A DNA stretch of 64,000 nucleotides from NCBI GenBank assembly GCA_030549205.1, contig JAUKTV010000001.1, positions 620,001-684,000 of the forward strand, given 5' to 3'. Of the stretch, positions 23,430 through 36,183 are shown one piece after another. The translations under genes were made by a program, and so were the position numbers. The notes below the pieces were generated by a model. It did not search any database, was not told where the DNA came from, and was given only the letters and a program-made list of their open reading frames with translations. The stretch comes from Apiosordaria backusii (taxonomy: Eukaryota; Ascomycota; Sordariomycetes; Sordariales; Lasiosphaeriaceae). Numbering within the stretch: position 1 is the stretch's first letter; each line of letters opens with the position of its first letter.

Positions 23430-23726
23430 GGTTTAGTGGGTAATGAGAACGCCTGTATTTAGTAGGTAGTCTTATGAGGTAGGTTGTCCCAAGACGGGAC
23501 GGGGGAATCATGGATCATTGGATGAACACCTGCAGGTCGGCCCCGCATTAGCTTGGGGAAGCCCCACTAAAACTCCGCGATAAGCCCACGATAAGGAAGT
23601 TCACGGTCCTCGTCTGCCAGCAGCGCAGCAAAAATAATCTAGACTGATGGTCAACAACAACCCGCCCAACACCACCAATTCAACCGCCCATTACCGCCAG
23701 CGCCGTTGCTGTCGCCGTGGGAAATA
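23430..23726. other. SDA1 promoter region
   Basis: Contains an inverted repeat, TTGGGGAAGCCCCA (about 23554-23567), and two GATAAG motifs 10 bp apart (about 23579-23596). These are motif observations only. Confidence 0.3.
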
Positions 23727-26113
23727 ATGCCGAAAAGAAAGGTTGCCGCTCTCGAAAAGGTCGAGGCTGACTTGGTCAGTTTGCAGTACAAGATCCGCAG
23801 AGATCCCAGGTGCGCATTTCCCACTGCTCTCGGACTTCTTTTGCCAGTTGATCGCTAATTCGAAGATTTCGCATTCAACAGGTCCTACGCCCAAGAATTT
23901 TACGACCAATGGCTTGCCTATGATGCCCAACGACAGATCTTCGTCTCCTCTCCCGCCACGGCCTCTAATGAAGACGTCAAGAAGTTCCACGACCTGGTCG
24001 ATCTCGTTGCGCACGTCGCGAACCTCTACCCCGAGATTACCGCCCCGTTCCCCGATCACCTGAAGGAATTGCTCAACCAGCACCACGCCGTTCTCGACAA
24101 GGAACTCAGAGAGAAGATTGTGGGTAGTCTGGTGCTACTGAAGAGGAAGGAAGTGATTGACTCGACGAGCCTCTTGACGACGCTGTTCCCTATTTTGATC
24201 AACACACCAAGCAAGACGCTGAGATCCTTGTTGTACACCAAAATCATCAGCGATTTGAGGGAGGCGAACAGCAAGAGCGCGAACCACAAGTTAAACAGGA
24301 CGATTCAGACGGTGCTGCACAATTTGGTCACGTCTGACAAGACTTCGACTAAGGGAATGTGGGCTTGCCGTATTACGAGGGAGCTGTGGAGGAGACAGGT
24401 CTGGACGGACTCGCGGCCTGTGGATGTGATGAAGGAGGCTTGCTTGAGCGATAATGAGAAGGTGGTTGTTGGTGGCGTGAGGTTCTTCTTGGGCGGCGAC
24501 AAGGAGAGAGAGGAGGCGTTGGAGGATGATGCCAGTGATGACGATGTCGACCTCAAGAAGGTGAAGCATCAGGGCACGATCAACAAGAAGACCAAGAAGA
24601 GATCGAAGCAGTACGACAAGGCTGTGGAAAAGATCAAGAAGTATGTTTTGGCGAGACAAAGGAAGCTAAGGAAGGTATTTGCTGACATTTTAATTATAGG
24701 CAAGAGAAGAAGAAGCACGCGCCGCATCCCCTCAACTTCTCGGCGCTACATCTTATCCATGACCCCCAAGGCTTCGCCGAGCAGCTGTTCCAAAAACACC
24801 TCCAGAACACCAAGAACAAGTTTTCTCTCGAGAACAAACTTCTTGTCCTCCAGCTTGTGACCCGTTTGGTCGGTCTGCACAAGTTGACCATCATCTCGCT
24901 CTACTCCTGGTTTGTCAAGTATTTGTCGCCCAAGCAAGCCAACGTTACCTCTTTCCTGGCTTCCCTAGCCCAGGCGACACATAACCTCGTGCCACCAGAT
25001 GTTATCGAGCCTTTGATCGTGAAGATCGCCAACGAGTTCGTGTCTGAGGCTTCAGCAGTGGAGGTTTGCGCAGCTGGTATCAATTCCATCAGAGAAGTGG
25101 CACTGCGCCAGCCGCTGTGTATGAATGAGACTCTTCTCCAGGATCTGGTCATGTACCAAAAGAGCAAGGACAAGGGTGTGGTCATGGCTGCTAAGGGTTT
25201 GCAATCGCTTTACAGAGAGGTCTACCCTGAGTTGCTACAGAAGAAATTCCGCGGTAAGCAAGCCACCATGGGCTTGAGATCAGGAGAGATCAAGCTGCGC
25301 AAGTTCGGCGAGGAAGAAGAGGGCGGCATCGAGGGTCTTGAGCTGTTGGCCCGGTACAAGGAGGAGCAGAAGAAGAAGCGGGCCGCCGAGGAGGAGGAGG
25401 AGGACGAGAATGGCGAAAAGAAGGAAAAGAAAGACGATGCCGACGAAGAAGACGACGGGTTCAATTCTGACGAATGGGAGATTGGTTCTACCGACAGCGA
25501 GTCCTCCGGCGGATGGATCGATGTTAGCAGCGATGAGGAAGATGATGGACCTGCTAAGAAGAAGGCTAGGAAGAACAAGGGCGACAATGACGATGAGGCT
25601 CCTGATCTTGTCGACACCGAAAAGGAAGACCCAGCCGTCGAGGCTGAAAGGATAGCCAAGCTCGCCACAACTACCATCTTGACTCCCGCCGATCTCGCCA
25701 AGTTGCAAGAACTCCGCCGTGAAGCCAAGCTCGACAAGATGCTGGGCACTACGCAGTCTAAGCGCAAGAAGGAGCTCATTGAGAAGCATATTGAGGATGG
25801 TGTTACCGCAGAGGACATCGAGTTGCCCGCTATGCTAGGCAAGAAGTCAACCAAGGAGGAGAGAGTGGAAAGGGCGAGGGAAGGCAAGCCAGGCAGAGAG
25901 GAGCACAAGTCTACTCAGGCGATCAGGAAGAGCAAGAAGGAGGCCGAGGGCAAGAGTACCACCAACAAGGAGAAGGCCAGGAAGAAGAACTTCTTGATGA
26001 CGATTGGCAAGGCGAGGGCAAAGAACAAGAGGAGTTTGGTCGAGACGAAAAAGGCGTTGACTAATCATATTGCCAAGAGCAAGCAGGGTGGGAGAAGAAG
26101 GAACGGTGTGTAA
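23727..26113 (+). CDS. SDA1: SDA1, 60S ribosome biogenesis and export factor
   Basis: A nucleolar/nuclear protein needed for maturation and export of pre-60S subunits and for actin/cell-cycle progression in yeast. Exons are 23727-23809, 23882-24640 and 24700-26113, giving 751 residues. The N-terminus (LEADLVSLQYKI-like start, here VEADLVSLQYKIRRDPRSY, then FYDQWL) and the helical-repeat core (HPLNFSALHLIHDPQGFAEQ, then LQLVTRLVGLHKL) match the SDA1 family. The middle holds a long acidic Glu/Asp/Lys region (about 25370-25640). The C-terminus is strongly basic, with KKNFLMTIGKARAKNKRS, as expected for a nucleolar protein. All splice phases agree. Codon use is regular and no lesion is seen. Confidence 0.95.
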
Positions 26114-26379
26114 AATGTGGATTATTTAGTTGGACTAGGGAGCGGATGGGAAACTATCAAGCACTGCAAATCTTTGTATTGGGAATTGCCACATCGGTCC
26201 GTCCTATTGGGTGGTCCATCCGTGTTGTGATCGTGTACAATGAGTGTGTTGAAGGGCTGGGTCAGACCCTCCACGTCTCTGTTACCAGGAGGAACTGATA
26301 AAAAGCATTTGCAATCGAACTCAATCGAATCTCAATACTATAGCTTGAAGCAGCAGATATTTTGATCTTTGAACTATCC

Positions 26380-26406
26380 AAAAAAAAAAAAAAAAAAAAA
26401 AAAAAA
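26380..26406. repeat. Poly-A tract, 27 bp
   Basis: An uninterrupted run of A. On the minus strand it is a T run directly after a sequence containing GGTTCGAGTC. Confidence 0.9.
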
Positions 26407-27473
26407 CCGAGTCGCCCGCAAGCAGACTCGAACCCCCGACCCACAGCGAAGGCCGTGTTGCTCCCGATCCTCCCAACCCTAGAAGAATTGGTCCCAAGTT
26501 TACAACACAAGCAGGAGCTATTTCCAATTACACCACAGAGTGGGTTTTGAGAAAGTATCTTTCGATATCGCTACTTCGCTGAAAGCACTCCACGAAAACA
26601 TCCCCAAGAAGAGCCCCACCACCACAAGACCACAACCACAATCACCCACCTTTTTTCACCCTTCGACCGATGTCTTCATAAACAATCACTCACATACCTA
26701 GATATACTGATCAATCTCCAATGCATCGCCCCCCGCACCCCCTTCCTAAATCCATCCACAGCACGCCAACTCTCACCGACGACGAGCAACCCACCCCCCT
26801 TGCTCCTCCTCCTTCTCCTCCTCCTCCTTCCACATGAAAACAGCCGACACCCCACCACACCTCCGACAATTAGTACCATCTCATTGCCCCCCAACAGCAA
26901 TCACACCTCAAAAAACGCCCACCTCACACCGTGCTCCAGCTCGGTTAACACCCCGCACAATCAGCACGATGCCAAGTAGTATCCACCCCATCCCATCCTC
27001 CCATGTCCATCTTGCCGCAAAAGGAAAACACCCAACCGCCGCCTAGACTAGGTATTTTCTAGAGTTCTATACTATTGAAGAGAGAGGGTTGAGAAAGATG
27101 GATGATAAGCATAAGCAAATAATAAGATGAGGCTGCTGTAGGCTTACTTGGCCCAGCTCGCGATATCCCAGAAGAGGTGCTACACACGCTTGGCGCCATC
27201 ACAGGTTCATCAGTTGCCTAGCTCCCGTGACCAGGCCGTTGAAACTATGTACATACATAACTCTGGTCCGGCTAATGACCGGGGGTCGCGGGACCTCCTT
27301 AGCCCTTACAAGTCAAGAAGATATTGCCCGAGTCATTGCCGTCCCATATCGTCTATCTACAATTCATAGCTAACAAAATATGCAAATGGACAGGTATCAA
27401 GGTCTATTTACCGTTACTCTCCCCTGTAACCCCCTTTGTGTGGTGCTCCATTCCCTACAGACCCCTGAGAACC

Positions 27474-27524
27474 TCTTCGGAATACCTTTGGGATATCTTT
27501 GGAACATCTTTGGAACATCTTTGC
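27474..27524. repeat. Short imperfect tandem repeat, about 12-bp unit
   Basis: About four copies related to CTTTGGAACAT in a row, within the presumed 3' UTR of the ankyrin gene. Confidence 0.6.
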
Positions 27525-27588
27525 AAACCCTTACCACTTCACCCCCATCCCAGTGTTCTCACCGTAACAACCTCCCCTTTTGGTGCAA

Positions 27589-30232
27589 CTAAGACCTCCA
27601 TTCCCTCCCCACCCCAGGCCTCCCAACAACACCCCAATCCCTCCTCCCAGTTAACAACACCCTACAAGCCTCAGCCCTGGCATACAGACTCACATCCCCC
27701 TTCCCAGCACCCTTCCCTTTATCTCCCTTCCCTGCCTTCCTACAAACCTCATCCACAACCTCCAACACTCCCTTCCCGTCTACATCACGGACATGAACAT
27801 TCGCTCCGTGCTCCAGCAGTGTTGTGAGCGCCACCTTCCTCCCCAATCTGGCCGCTACCAACAAGGCTGTCTCTCCTCGTCTGTTCCTAGCTTCGATCTT
27901 AGACCCTTTCGCCCGTAGGAGCGTCTCGAGAATAGCGAGTAATGTCTTGGACTTGTCGTCCTGGTCGTCGGGAATATGGGTTATGAACGCCATCAGTGGA
28001 GTATTGCCGGACTTGTCATAGGCATTAACATCGACTTGGGAGTGTTGTAGGAGGCCGGTTAGATGGCGAAGGCGGGTGGTGAGGGTCGACTCGTTCGCCG
28101 TGGTTGTCGAAGGTGACGCTGAAGAAGACGGGGATGGAAAAGACATAAGGGATTCCTTGGAAGACTCGAGCTTTCGCTTGAGACTGGGCCGCTGGTGAAT
28201 GGACGGTGAGCCGATGGAAGAGGACGAAACATGGCGGTTCATGGACTGCTGGTTGAGGATAGCCTCTGCGAGACAATGCAGCCCGTTGCGGCCTTCGGTA
28301 TCCTCCATCTGGGGGTTGTTATAGGATGACTGGATGACCTCGACGAGGCGGGCATGGTAGGCCAGGAACGAGTCGTTGTCGCTGGGGGAGGCAGAGTGAC
28401 CGCGTGAAGGACCACCAGTGGAAGAACCGGTGAAATAATCGACTTGAGGAGAGAGGCTGCCTCCTCTTCGTGGGGGAATGTATGGTCCTTGGTCGCCGGT
28501 AAGGCTGCTCCCGAGTGGGTTGAAGCCGAAAGCATCGCGGCGGGCTGCTCGGAGAGGATCAAATGGCGAGAAGAGGCTGGCGAGGGCGTCTGGGTCTCTG
28601 ACAAGGGAATGGGCTCGGTGGAAAAAGGTGCGTCCATACACATCGGTTTGGTATACAAGATCTGGAGCGGAGTCTTTGATGTATGACAACAGCTGTTTCA
28701 ATAGTGTCGAGTCGTCGGTGAGGTTGAAGAACCATTCGAGGTTGAGGGTGTGAAGAAACGTTTGACCAGCAGTGTTGACCATCGTCAAGCCTTCGATGTC
28801 GCAGCTGAGCACCATTCTGAAAAGAACCTCTTGGTACCCTTCCAGAGCGGCAAATAAGTGTAAAGCCGTATTACCAAAACTATCACGGAGACTGAGACTA
28901 CCTGGCGAAGGGTGATTAAGGACGTGTCGCCCACGAGCACTGAGTTCACCCGTCGGCATCAACCAAGAGTTTTGATCCATTGAAGTTTCTCCTGCTATGG
29001 AGCACCAGCAATCGCCGACACCATGTTGCTGCCCCGGAAAGTCTGCACAGTTCCGTCTATGGGCGCTCAAGAAGTCTCCTGGTACTGCGAAGGCTGGCTC
29101 AGGGAACGCTTCAAACGGCTCATGACTAATATCTGCTTTAGGAGGCTCACCATGTCCAGAGGTGTCGCTGAGGGCGGCAGACGGTCTGCGTCCAGATGAG
29201 GCCTCGTCTTCCGAGCTGCCAGCAATAGTGAAATCTTTGATTAACGATGTGATTTGGTTGGCAAAGTGCGTGGAGCAATCCGACAGTCGTCTCTTCAAGT
29301 CTTGGACCATGGCTGAACCTCTGTCACTGGATGATGCAAAGTCGGTGACTTCGGCCGTTTGAGCGCTCAGGGGCATCGACCACCGTATAGGGCTAAGAAG
29401 TGCGTCCGGCGAACCTGCAAAGTCATAGGAAGGTCCATCCTCTACCCTACGGCTTGAGCCGGAGACAGATGAAACTTCGGTTTTTGCAAAGCTAATCTCT
29501 TTCTGCGAATAGAGGACTTATTAGTGAATTTCATCGTTTTGAAAGTACAGGGGTATAGTAACCACCACTGACTTCGCCATACAAAGCATCCAGAGTCGCT
29601 CCATGGGAGCTGGATCCGTAGGCTGGAACTCCTTTTTTCTTTCTCCGGCGGGTGGCGGAAGCAGCAAGATTGTTTATGCGTTGGTTCATCTCTATTCGTG
29701 ACTCGGGCCGAAGATATCGGGGATCGTTGTCCAGCATTTTATGGATTGTCTTTTGAGCCGAATTCTTTCTGCACGTCTGTCAGCTTCCTCCGATACCCTG
29801 GCATTCCCGATCCCCGCACCTCGGTTTGAAGACGTCGTCTTCAAGAACCCTGATGATCCGTTCGATAGATAGTGTGGTGTAGAGATATAGTCTGGCTAGC
29901 TTTCGCGATCGTGAAACTGTCCATTGCGGTGGTCGACCGATCCGGGAACCCTCCCTGGACGGTGCGGCTGTGACAGAGCCTGGCGACGGTGAAGAGGCCA
30001 TGCTATCGAAAACGCAAGGCTTGGGGAATCCGTTTAAACATGGCCGACGACGGTTGATGGGAAACGGGACTTGATATTCATCGACATTGACGTGCTCGAA
30101 AGTATCTACTCCATAGAGACCGTACAGGACAAGGCCGGCCGGTGCTTGTCCCGATCCAAGATGAGCCATCATGTCTGCAGGCATAATCGTCGATATCGAG
30201 ACAGGTAAAGGTGATACTCCGGCTTGGGTCAT
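27589..30232 (-). CDS. Ankyrin-repeat protein with Clr5-like N-terminus
   Basis: Exons on the minus strand are 30232-29820, 29768-29573 and 29502-27589, giving 840 residues from the first ATG. Inner methionines at 30184 or 30001 are also possible starts. The N-terminal part (SRKLARLYLYTTLSIERIIR, then HKMLDNDPRYLRP) resembles the Clr5-type helical domain found at the start of fungal ankyrin proteins; this is a remembered likeness. A basic patch, ATRRRKKKG, follows. Ankyrin-like units are visible: FGNTALHLFAALEG, AGQTFLHTL, YGRTFFHRAH, EGRNGLHCLAEA, SGNTPLMAF and RGETALLVAARLGRKVALTTLLEHGANVHV. Long Ser/Pro-rich linkers separate them. It has no nucleotide-binding domain. It is probably a nuclear or scaffold protein; the partner is unknown. 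The reading frame is clean. Confidence 0.85.
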
Positions 30233-32498
30233 TGTTCAATGCGGACAATTCCGAGTGTTTATTTTATCAAGCAAGATGAAAAGAGGGAGAGAGAGGTCCC
30301 CTGTTCTGGTCGCGGGCCCAGTGTGGGGAGTTGGTCGCAAACGGAGTCGACTGTCGTCCGCAAAAGGGTGGTGATGAGCAACTGGGGGGGAAATCAGATG
30401 TGGTGCAGCAAGGGGGAAGACAGATGTGCCAAAGGGGGCCTGATGCAGAGGTACTTGCTCCTGTGGGATGAGATGGTGCGTGGCACGGGTATCTCGCTAA
30501 GTATAAAAAGTCGGATGCAACATCGAAGGCTTCTGTGTAGCTTCCACGCAGCTTCCATGCATGTTCCAGAAGTACGTCCCCTGTATAGTGACGGTGCGGA
30601 CCAACGCGGCGACGTCTGTGCCGCCTTGGGGCTCCTTCGCGAAGCCAATGAACCAACAGGGGTTGGCAACCATCAGATCGCTTCAAGCCGCAGGGGTTCA
30701 TGCCTTTCTGACAGGCGGTAAAGGAATATGAGTGCGTGAAACATTGGAAAACATGCATTTCAGCACCCAGCGGGAGCCAATGGCGGATGTTTGTTTCGCT
30801 CTGCAACTCCTCCAACATGTGGACCTTGATACCGTTTTGTCTGGGGTTGCACCGAGTGTTGATATTCTGGGTTTGGCGATCCATGGTGTTGGATGGATGG
30901 TGCAGTAGCGGACGTGCACCAGGCCGGATACGTGGTGCAGTGGTTCGTCAGAGGGGAGCAAACGGGAATGACGGGGGTCGACAGGGATGACGAGAGCAGA
31001 TCTTGGCTGCAGCAGGAAATTCCTTCTAGAAGGCTTCCATGCATGCGCCGCTTTATTGCTTGCCCAGGGGTTGGTCACGGCCCACACCTTGTTTCCAGAG
31101 GTTTTCATTATGCCGCCAAGTACACTATATGGCCTGGCTTGTTTGCACCTTAGCTATCAGCGAGCCCAAGCGACGGAGTGACCGAATAGACAGCTACTTA
31201 ACTAACCGGCGTGTCCGCACAACCCAAATGTTTCCCCTTTATCCTTCAAATCCGCCACAATGTCATCTTCAAGCTTGTGTTCTCTCCTGCCACCTGTGGT
31301 GATCAATTTGTTGTTTCATGCTGAAAATCGGCCTTCAATGTCCGCAAACTCGTCGGAGTATCTCTTATTGGAATCGCCGCACCGCGTTGCAGGCTGCAAT
31401 CTGCAACCTGTGCTGCGACTCTGGCACATGTGGAAAATGCAGCTCGGACGAGCGGTCAAGATACGGACGGAAGAAGAAGTACACAAAGACCAAGGAAGGG
31501 GAAGGGACGGAGTGGAAAAACCATGGTATTCTGCGTCGAGGGCTCCGTGATCTTCTACTTGTCGTGCTCAATCAGATGGTGGACAAAGTATGTAGAAATA
31601 TTCGGAATGTAATACAAGTCGCAGACTGGAGAGACTCCGCCTTCTGACTTCTCTCGCGCCTTCCCTTGAGGTGAACTGTGCCGATCAAAGGCTTGGAGCC
31701 AAGTCAATTAATTACCTCAGCCAGGCAGGCATCAATGAGACGAGATCAGCCCTGGTGGACCGATGCCTGGACTGCCTGATCCGAACACAACAGAATCAAA
31801 GAATTCAAATTTTCAGTCGTAAAGTTCTAAAGAACAACCACCACATACTTGCCGCTCGCATTTCAGAAATCAAGACCTCTCTGTGGCGCTCCTCGAGACA
31901 TCGCACGCAACTAGAAACTCGATACGGCTGTCACTCATGTGCCAATGTGGCATCGACTTTTACGCCTTCGGGAGCCTGTTTCTGATGGTCACATTATACC
32001 ACACATTATCCTATCGCAGGGGGGAAGCCTGACTTTAACTACAGATTCCTCACCGGTACGGCTGGCGCCCTCACCTGTGACGTGATGCCAATCCCGACGG
32101 CTAGACCCGCCTCGCAACCCCTTTCCCTGACCTTGGATGACAAAACTTGGAATGCTTATTGGATCATGGGATCGGAACTGCAACTACAGAACTCATTCTT
32201 CTTACTCGTATCTTCGACTTGCACTGCACGCACCGCACTCAAACACATATTCATAATACTCGCGACCCGAAACAGCGTCAATAAAAAGCCCTGCTGTTAT
32301 GTACTGAATACGCAATCGTTTATGAACAGTTCAACCATGATTCTACATTCCCCCACCTGTTGCCGCTGACCCCCACTCCCTGACGGATAGGAAACCGAAG
32401 GCGGCCGCCCCAACGCACTGTGCCGCTGGAGGCTCCGCTGCCACCGCCAGATCGTACCCGCCCCGCACTCATGCCTCGACTCGGAGATTGACCCAGCT
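30233..32498. other. Intergenic, no supported gene
   Basis: About 2.3 kb. Open frames up to about 205 codons (30267-30884 minus) overlap others on both strands and have no recognisable domain or splice logic. It includes the promoter side of the ankyrin gene and the 3' side of the esterase gene. Confidence 0.45.
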
Positions 32499-33571
32499 CT
32501 AGGCGATCAAACCGAAGAACTTCAACAGGGTCTGCTCGTTGACAGACGGAGCATGGCCAACACCCTGCCCGAAGAAGCCCTGGAGCTGAGTGCCGTCGCC
32601 GTAGATGTGCTGGGTAAACTGCGATGAGGGCACACCTTGAACCTGGCGGGTGAGAGATACGTTAAGAACGTTTGACCACTGCTTGAGCGCCTCCGTGGCA
32701 CATTGGGGCCTAACAAGAGTGTCGGCGTTCCCGTGGGTGATCATCATGCGGGGACGGCGTCCAGTATATCCAGGGTACGAGTTCCGCACAAAGTTGCCCC
32801 ATTCTTGGGGAGTCTTCTGGAGACCTTGCGCACAGGTCTGGTTAGCACTCATGGGGGTTGCTCCAGGGGCGCCTGCAGAAAAGAAGAGTTGGCTCGTCAG
32901 TACATAATTCTTCCAGAGAGAGCAAACAACACCTGACACACAACACCCGACGGTTTGCCAGGCAGAAACAAGGGAACAAAACCGTGGCACGTACCAGCGA
33001 AGCAGGCGTGAGCAGTACCCGAGTAGGCAGCACCAGCCTCGAACACGTCAGGATATGAACCCGCCATTACGTTGGTCATCATGCCACCGCTGGAGAAGCC
33101 CATGACATAGACCTTATCCTTGTTGCCCTTGTACCGATCAAGGGTGTAGTTCACCATGGAGATGATACCACCAGCATCGCCACCTCCGTTGTGGGTGAGA
33201 CTGGCGGGGCTGTGGACATCCCAGCAGTTGCTCTGGTTCGGGGTGCTGGGGTAGATGAGGATGAAGCCGTTCTGATCGGCGAACGACGGGAGCCTGGTGC
33301 CGCTGAACCACTGCTGGCCATTACCTCCGCAAGGATGAAGCTGTGCAACAACATCCGTCGTCAGTTACAGTCACAACCCAGCGGAAACAGAATGCTTGTT
33401 CCGAATGCTTACCGCCACAATGATGGCCGGGTTGGTGGCCACACGGTCCGGAACATAGATGTACATCTGGATCCTGGTGGGATTGTTGCCAAAGTTTTGG
33501 ACCTGTTGGAGCGAAGCACCGAAAGCGGTCTGCGCCATGGCGGCGAGTCCAAGAAGAGACTTGATTTGCAT
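32499..33571 (-). CDS. Secreted CE1 esterase (acetyl xylan/feruloyl esterase type)
   Basis: A secreted alpha/beta-hydrolase that removes ester side groups from plant cell-wall xylan. Exons on the minus strand are 33571-33413, 33340-32995 and 32872-32499, giving 292 residues. The start is placed at MQIKSLLGLAAMAQTAFGA, a typical signal peptide; an upstream in-frame ATG at 33652 would hide it. The catalytic set is visible: Ser in GFSSGGMM (about 33075-33098), Asp in HGNADTLVRP (about 32708-32737) and His in GVGHAPS (about 32542-32562). LHPCGGNG and NCWDVHS are typical of the CE1/PHB-depolymerase-like fold. There is no carbohydrate-binding module. The 122-nt second intron is longer than average. 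The exact substrate, acetyl versus feruloyl, cannot be told from sequence alone. Confidence 0.92.
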
Positions 33572-33662
33572 GTTGGGCAGCTTCAGAGACAGGAGGATGT
33601 TGCTGATGGTTTGAGTGATGGCTGCTATCACAAACATCAAGCAACAGCGCAACAGCTCAAGA

Positions 33663-33670
33663 TATATATA
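33663..33670 (-). promoter_or_regulatory. TATA box of the CE1 esterase gene
   Basis: TATATATA about 92 bp upstream of the chosen ATG on the minus strand; good position for a core promoter. Confidence 0.45.
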
Positions 33671-35584
33671 CCCGTCATCTTCGCTGTCGTCGGCTTGTCG
33701 TCAAACATACCTCCCAGCCCAGGAACCACAATATGAACGCTTGCCTCGCTTCTACCCCCACAATGTCACGGTTACACTACGCTAGGCACTGGGATCGAAA
33801 TCGGCAGGTTAAAACAACGTCCAAGCCGCAGGCACGCCGGAACCTACAAGCGAAATTGCCCAATTGGGGTGTCCAGAGCCGGCGATCAAGCGGGTAAATC
33901 ATCAGCGTGACACCAAGACCCTCCGCACACACTTGAGCCGTCAACCAGGTCCAAGAGGACACCCGCATATAAGAGGCTCTCTAAGCACCCCAACTGCCAA
34001 AGTTGGGGAAGCGATATCACCATGCAAGATTCGGCATCTGATATCGGCATCTACCCCCGCAAAGAAGGTCCCTCTCTCACCTTTCCCTCCCACTTTTGTT
34101 ATGCTGAGCTTGTTTCTATCTCTCACATCTACTCCCTGTGCAAATTACCAATCCGGCCGCGGAGTTGTCGGACCTTCCCCACAACGTGTCTGCCACGTTG
34201 AGTTCCAATGCATACGTTGCATACGTCACAGGTCTTTAAAGGTCTTGTTCATCCAGAGATGAAGCCCTCTTTTACCAGTTTTCGGGTTCTGACTACGGCA
34301 AGTTTTTCGCCTGAATGATTGCTCCACCCAGGCTTGACCTTCGGGGCCTTTATGACCGATGACAAAGATGTGAAGCGCGCCAACAGCAATACCTGATTTT
34401 CAAGAGTGTGGACTGTCTTTGTGGCTCTGGCAAAAACTCAGATAAAGAGCCTAGTCCCACAAGATGCCGGAGTTACTGCCGATGTTGTTGAAAGTTGCAT
34501 GATCAGTCGGGCACCCTCCGAGGCATGATAAGCCTGAAGTCGCGAACCGGATACCTGGCCATGATCACCAGGCCACCACCCGTCTTCGCTTCTTGGTCAC
34601 GAAGCAACACTATCAGCGGTCGAACCGTCGAGGATATGACTCCGGAGGTCGAGAGCACGCTCATTTTCGGTGGCAAAATGCAGTTGGTGGAGTCACTGGC
34701 AAGGACCGCAGGCTCTTGGAAGTCGAGTGGGCATACCACATACCTACCTACCTTGCTAACATCTCAAGCAAGGACTTTTGGAACGATCTTGGGATTGACG
34801 TTGAACCAGAGCCCTTGTCTCACCAGCGTCGAACCCTGACCCCGGAACAAAGTTTAGCTCAACCATCGTCCTGGAACGAGATCAAGGCTAAACAGAAAAC
34901 GGTTTCTGTTTTTGGATCAACTAGCCTGAAGCTCCACACTAGGGCAGCACTACTCTTCCAGGGTGAGGAACGGCAGATTGATCTGCTTGTCGAAGAGAAT
35001 TCAATGCCCCTGGGCTGCCTCGTCCTAGACATTTGAATTCCGTTCCCCATTGTGCTGTCAGGTCTGTGTGCTACATCTTCAGAAACCCAACTCTGCTATC
35101 CCCACTGCTATCCCCATTCTCGGCCGGGAAAGACGCGCTCAAATGGCTGGTATCAATGCACACAGAACTAGTAAATAGCTGCATTGGAGACTCGGACCTG
35201 CTTCCATTGCCCACTTACTGCAAGCCTAAGCAAAACTTTTTCAAATTTAGGCGCTGGCTGCATCGGAACTTGGTCGTCAAGGCCAAAATATGTCATCTCT
35301 CTTCTCGTCCCTATTCCAGCCATGACACTTTGACAATGTCGTCGTCATCCCTTATGCCGTCGCTTCCGTAAGCGCGGTCCCAAGAGACTGGTATCCGGAA
35401 ACTTCAGCATACATATACTGCATCCAACTCTCTCTTCAACTTCTTCTCAACACCCTCACTCATCTACAAAATTCCGCACTAATACCCCCTTCCCCTAATA
35501 TCACACTCACTTTATTACCCTCATAAACCACAGCCTTAATAATCCAAATCACATCATCATCAACCAAAACACCAAAAAGTCAAA
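33671..35584. other. Intergenic, no supported gene
   Basis: About 1.9 kb between divergent secreted-protein genes. A 148-codon open frame at 34593-35036 (+) has no recognisable domain and lacks an ordinary upstream context. The last 150 bp are A/C-rich and pyrimidine-rich, as in a fungal promoter/leader, and contain ACTAATACCCCC-type text related to the repeat at 36184. Confidence 0.4.
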
Positions 35585-36106
35585 ATGCGCACCTCAGCCC
35601 TTTTCACTGCCGCCGCCTCTACGGCCCTCACCGCCACCGCAACGCCCCTCTTCAGCAACTCCCCCTCCAACCCCCTCCTCAAAGAGCGCCAACAATGCGG
35701 CACAATCTACCCCAACCTCCGCGACTCCCCAACCGCTCCCCCACCCTACCAAGTCTCCATCTCATCCGCCGACCCTTCCGGTATCGAGATTGGTTTCGCT
35801 ATCCCATCCTCCGTCGTCTCAGCCGGCACCGGCCCCTGCGAGCTTGTTCTCGACTTGACATCCTCCCAAGCGGCTGTCGACGGCGCTGCTAAAGTCAACG
35901 TCTATGCTCTCGACGGACCAGATGCCAATGCCCTGGTGGGCACGACGCAGTTTCAAGCTGGGACAAAGGCTACGATCAACAGCTGGGCTTGCAGAGAGCA
36001 GATGTGTTTCCGGCTGGAGGTTGCGCAAGAGTCTGAGGGGAAGGAGGTGAGCTTCGAGGAGGTGGGGGTTCAGGGGGCCGGGTTTTGGATGAAGTATGGT
36101 TGCTAA
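35585..36106 (+). CDS. Small secreted protein, But2-like
   Basis: A single exon of 173 residues. It has an N-terminal signal peptide (MRTSALFTAAASTALTATA) and a possible processing site at KERQ. Four cysteines are well placed in the mature part (QCGTIYP, GPCELVLDL, SWACREQMCF) plus one at the extreme C-terminus (KYGC). The pattern CGTIYPNL, VNVYALDGP and the WACREQMCFRLEVA block resembles fungal secreted proteins annotated with a But2 C-terminal-like domain; this is a remembered match. The ATG context (TCAAAATG) is good. It could be a cell-surface or effector-like protein. A minisatellite begins 78 bp after the stop. Confidence 0.8.
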   Translation: MRTSALFTAAASTALTATATPLFSNSPSNPLLKERQQCGTIYPNLRDSPTAPPPYQVSISSADPSGIEIGFAIPSSVVSAGTGPCELVLDLTSSQAAVDGAAKVNVYALDGPDANALVGTTQFQAGTKATINSWACREQMCFRLEVAQESEGKEVSFEEVGVQGAGFWMKYGC

Positions 36107-36183
36107 ACACACACAATATCGATGATGGGTGTGAGGGTGTAGGGAGAAGAGGAGGATCAGTTTTCAGCGATATCACTTACTAC

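Larger units (their letters stand above)
26114..27588. other. Convergent intergenic region with low-complexity DNA
   Basis: Lies between SDA1 (rightward) and the ankyrin gene (leftward). It holds a 27-bp poly-A tract, a tRNA-B-box-like sequence on the minus strand just beside it, a CTC/CTT-rich microsatellite (about 26806-26830) and no supported gene. Confidence 0.5.

Noticed and set aside
24291..25908. Long minus frames inside SDA1
   Set aside because: Shadows of the SDA1 coding strand, caused by its acidic/basic codon bias.
26405..26500. tRNA gene on the minus strand
   Set aside because: The T-loop consensus is present, but the T-stem has a mismatch, the acceptor stem has no partner at the right distance and no anticodon arm folds.
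30267..30884. 205-codon minus frame as a gene
   Set aside because: Overlaps several frames on both strands and has no recognisable composition or domain.
34593..35036. 148-codon plus frame as a gene
   Set aside because: No domain, doubtful start, and no exon partners nearby.
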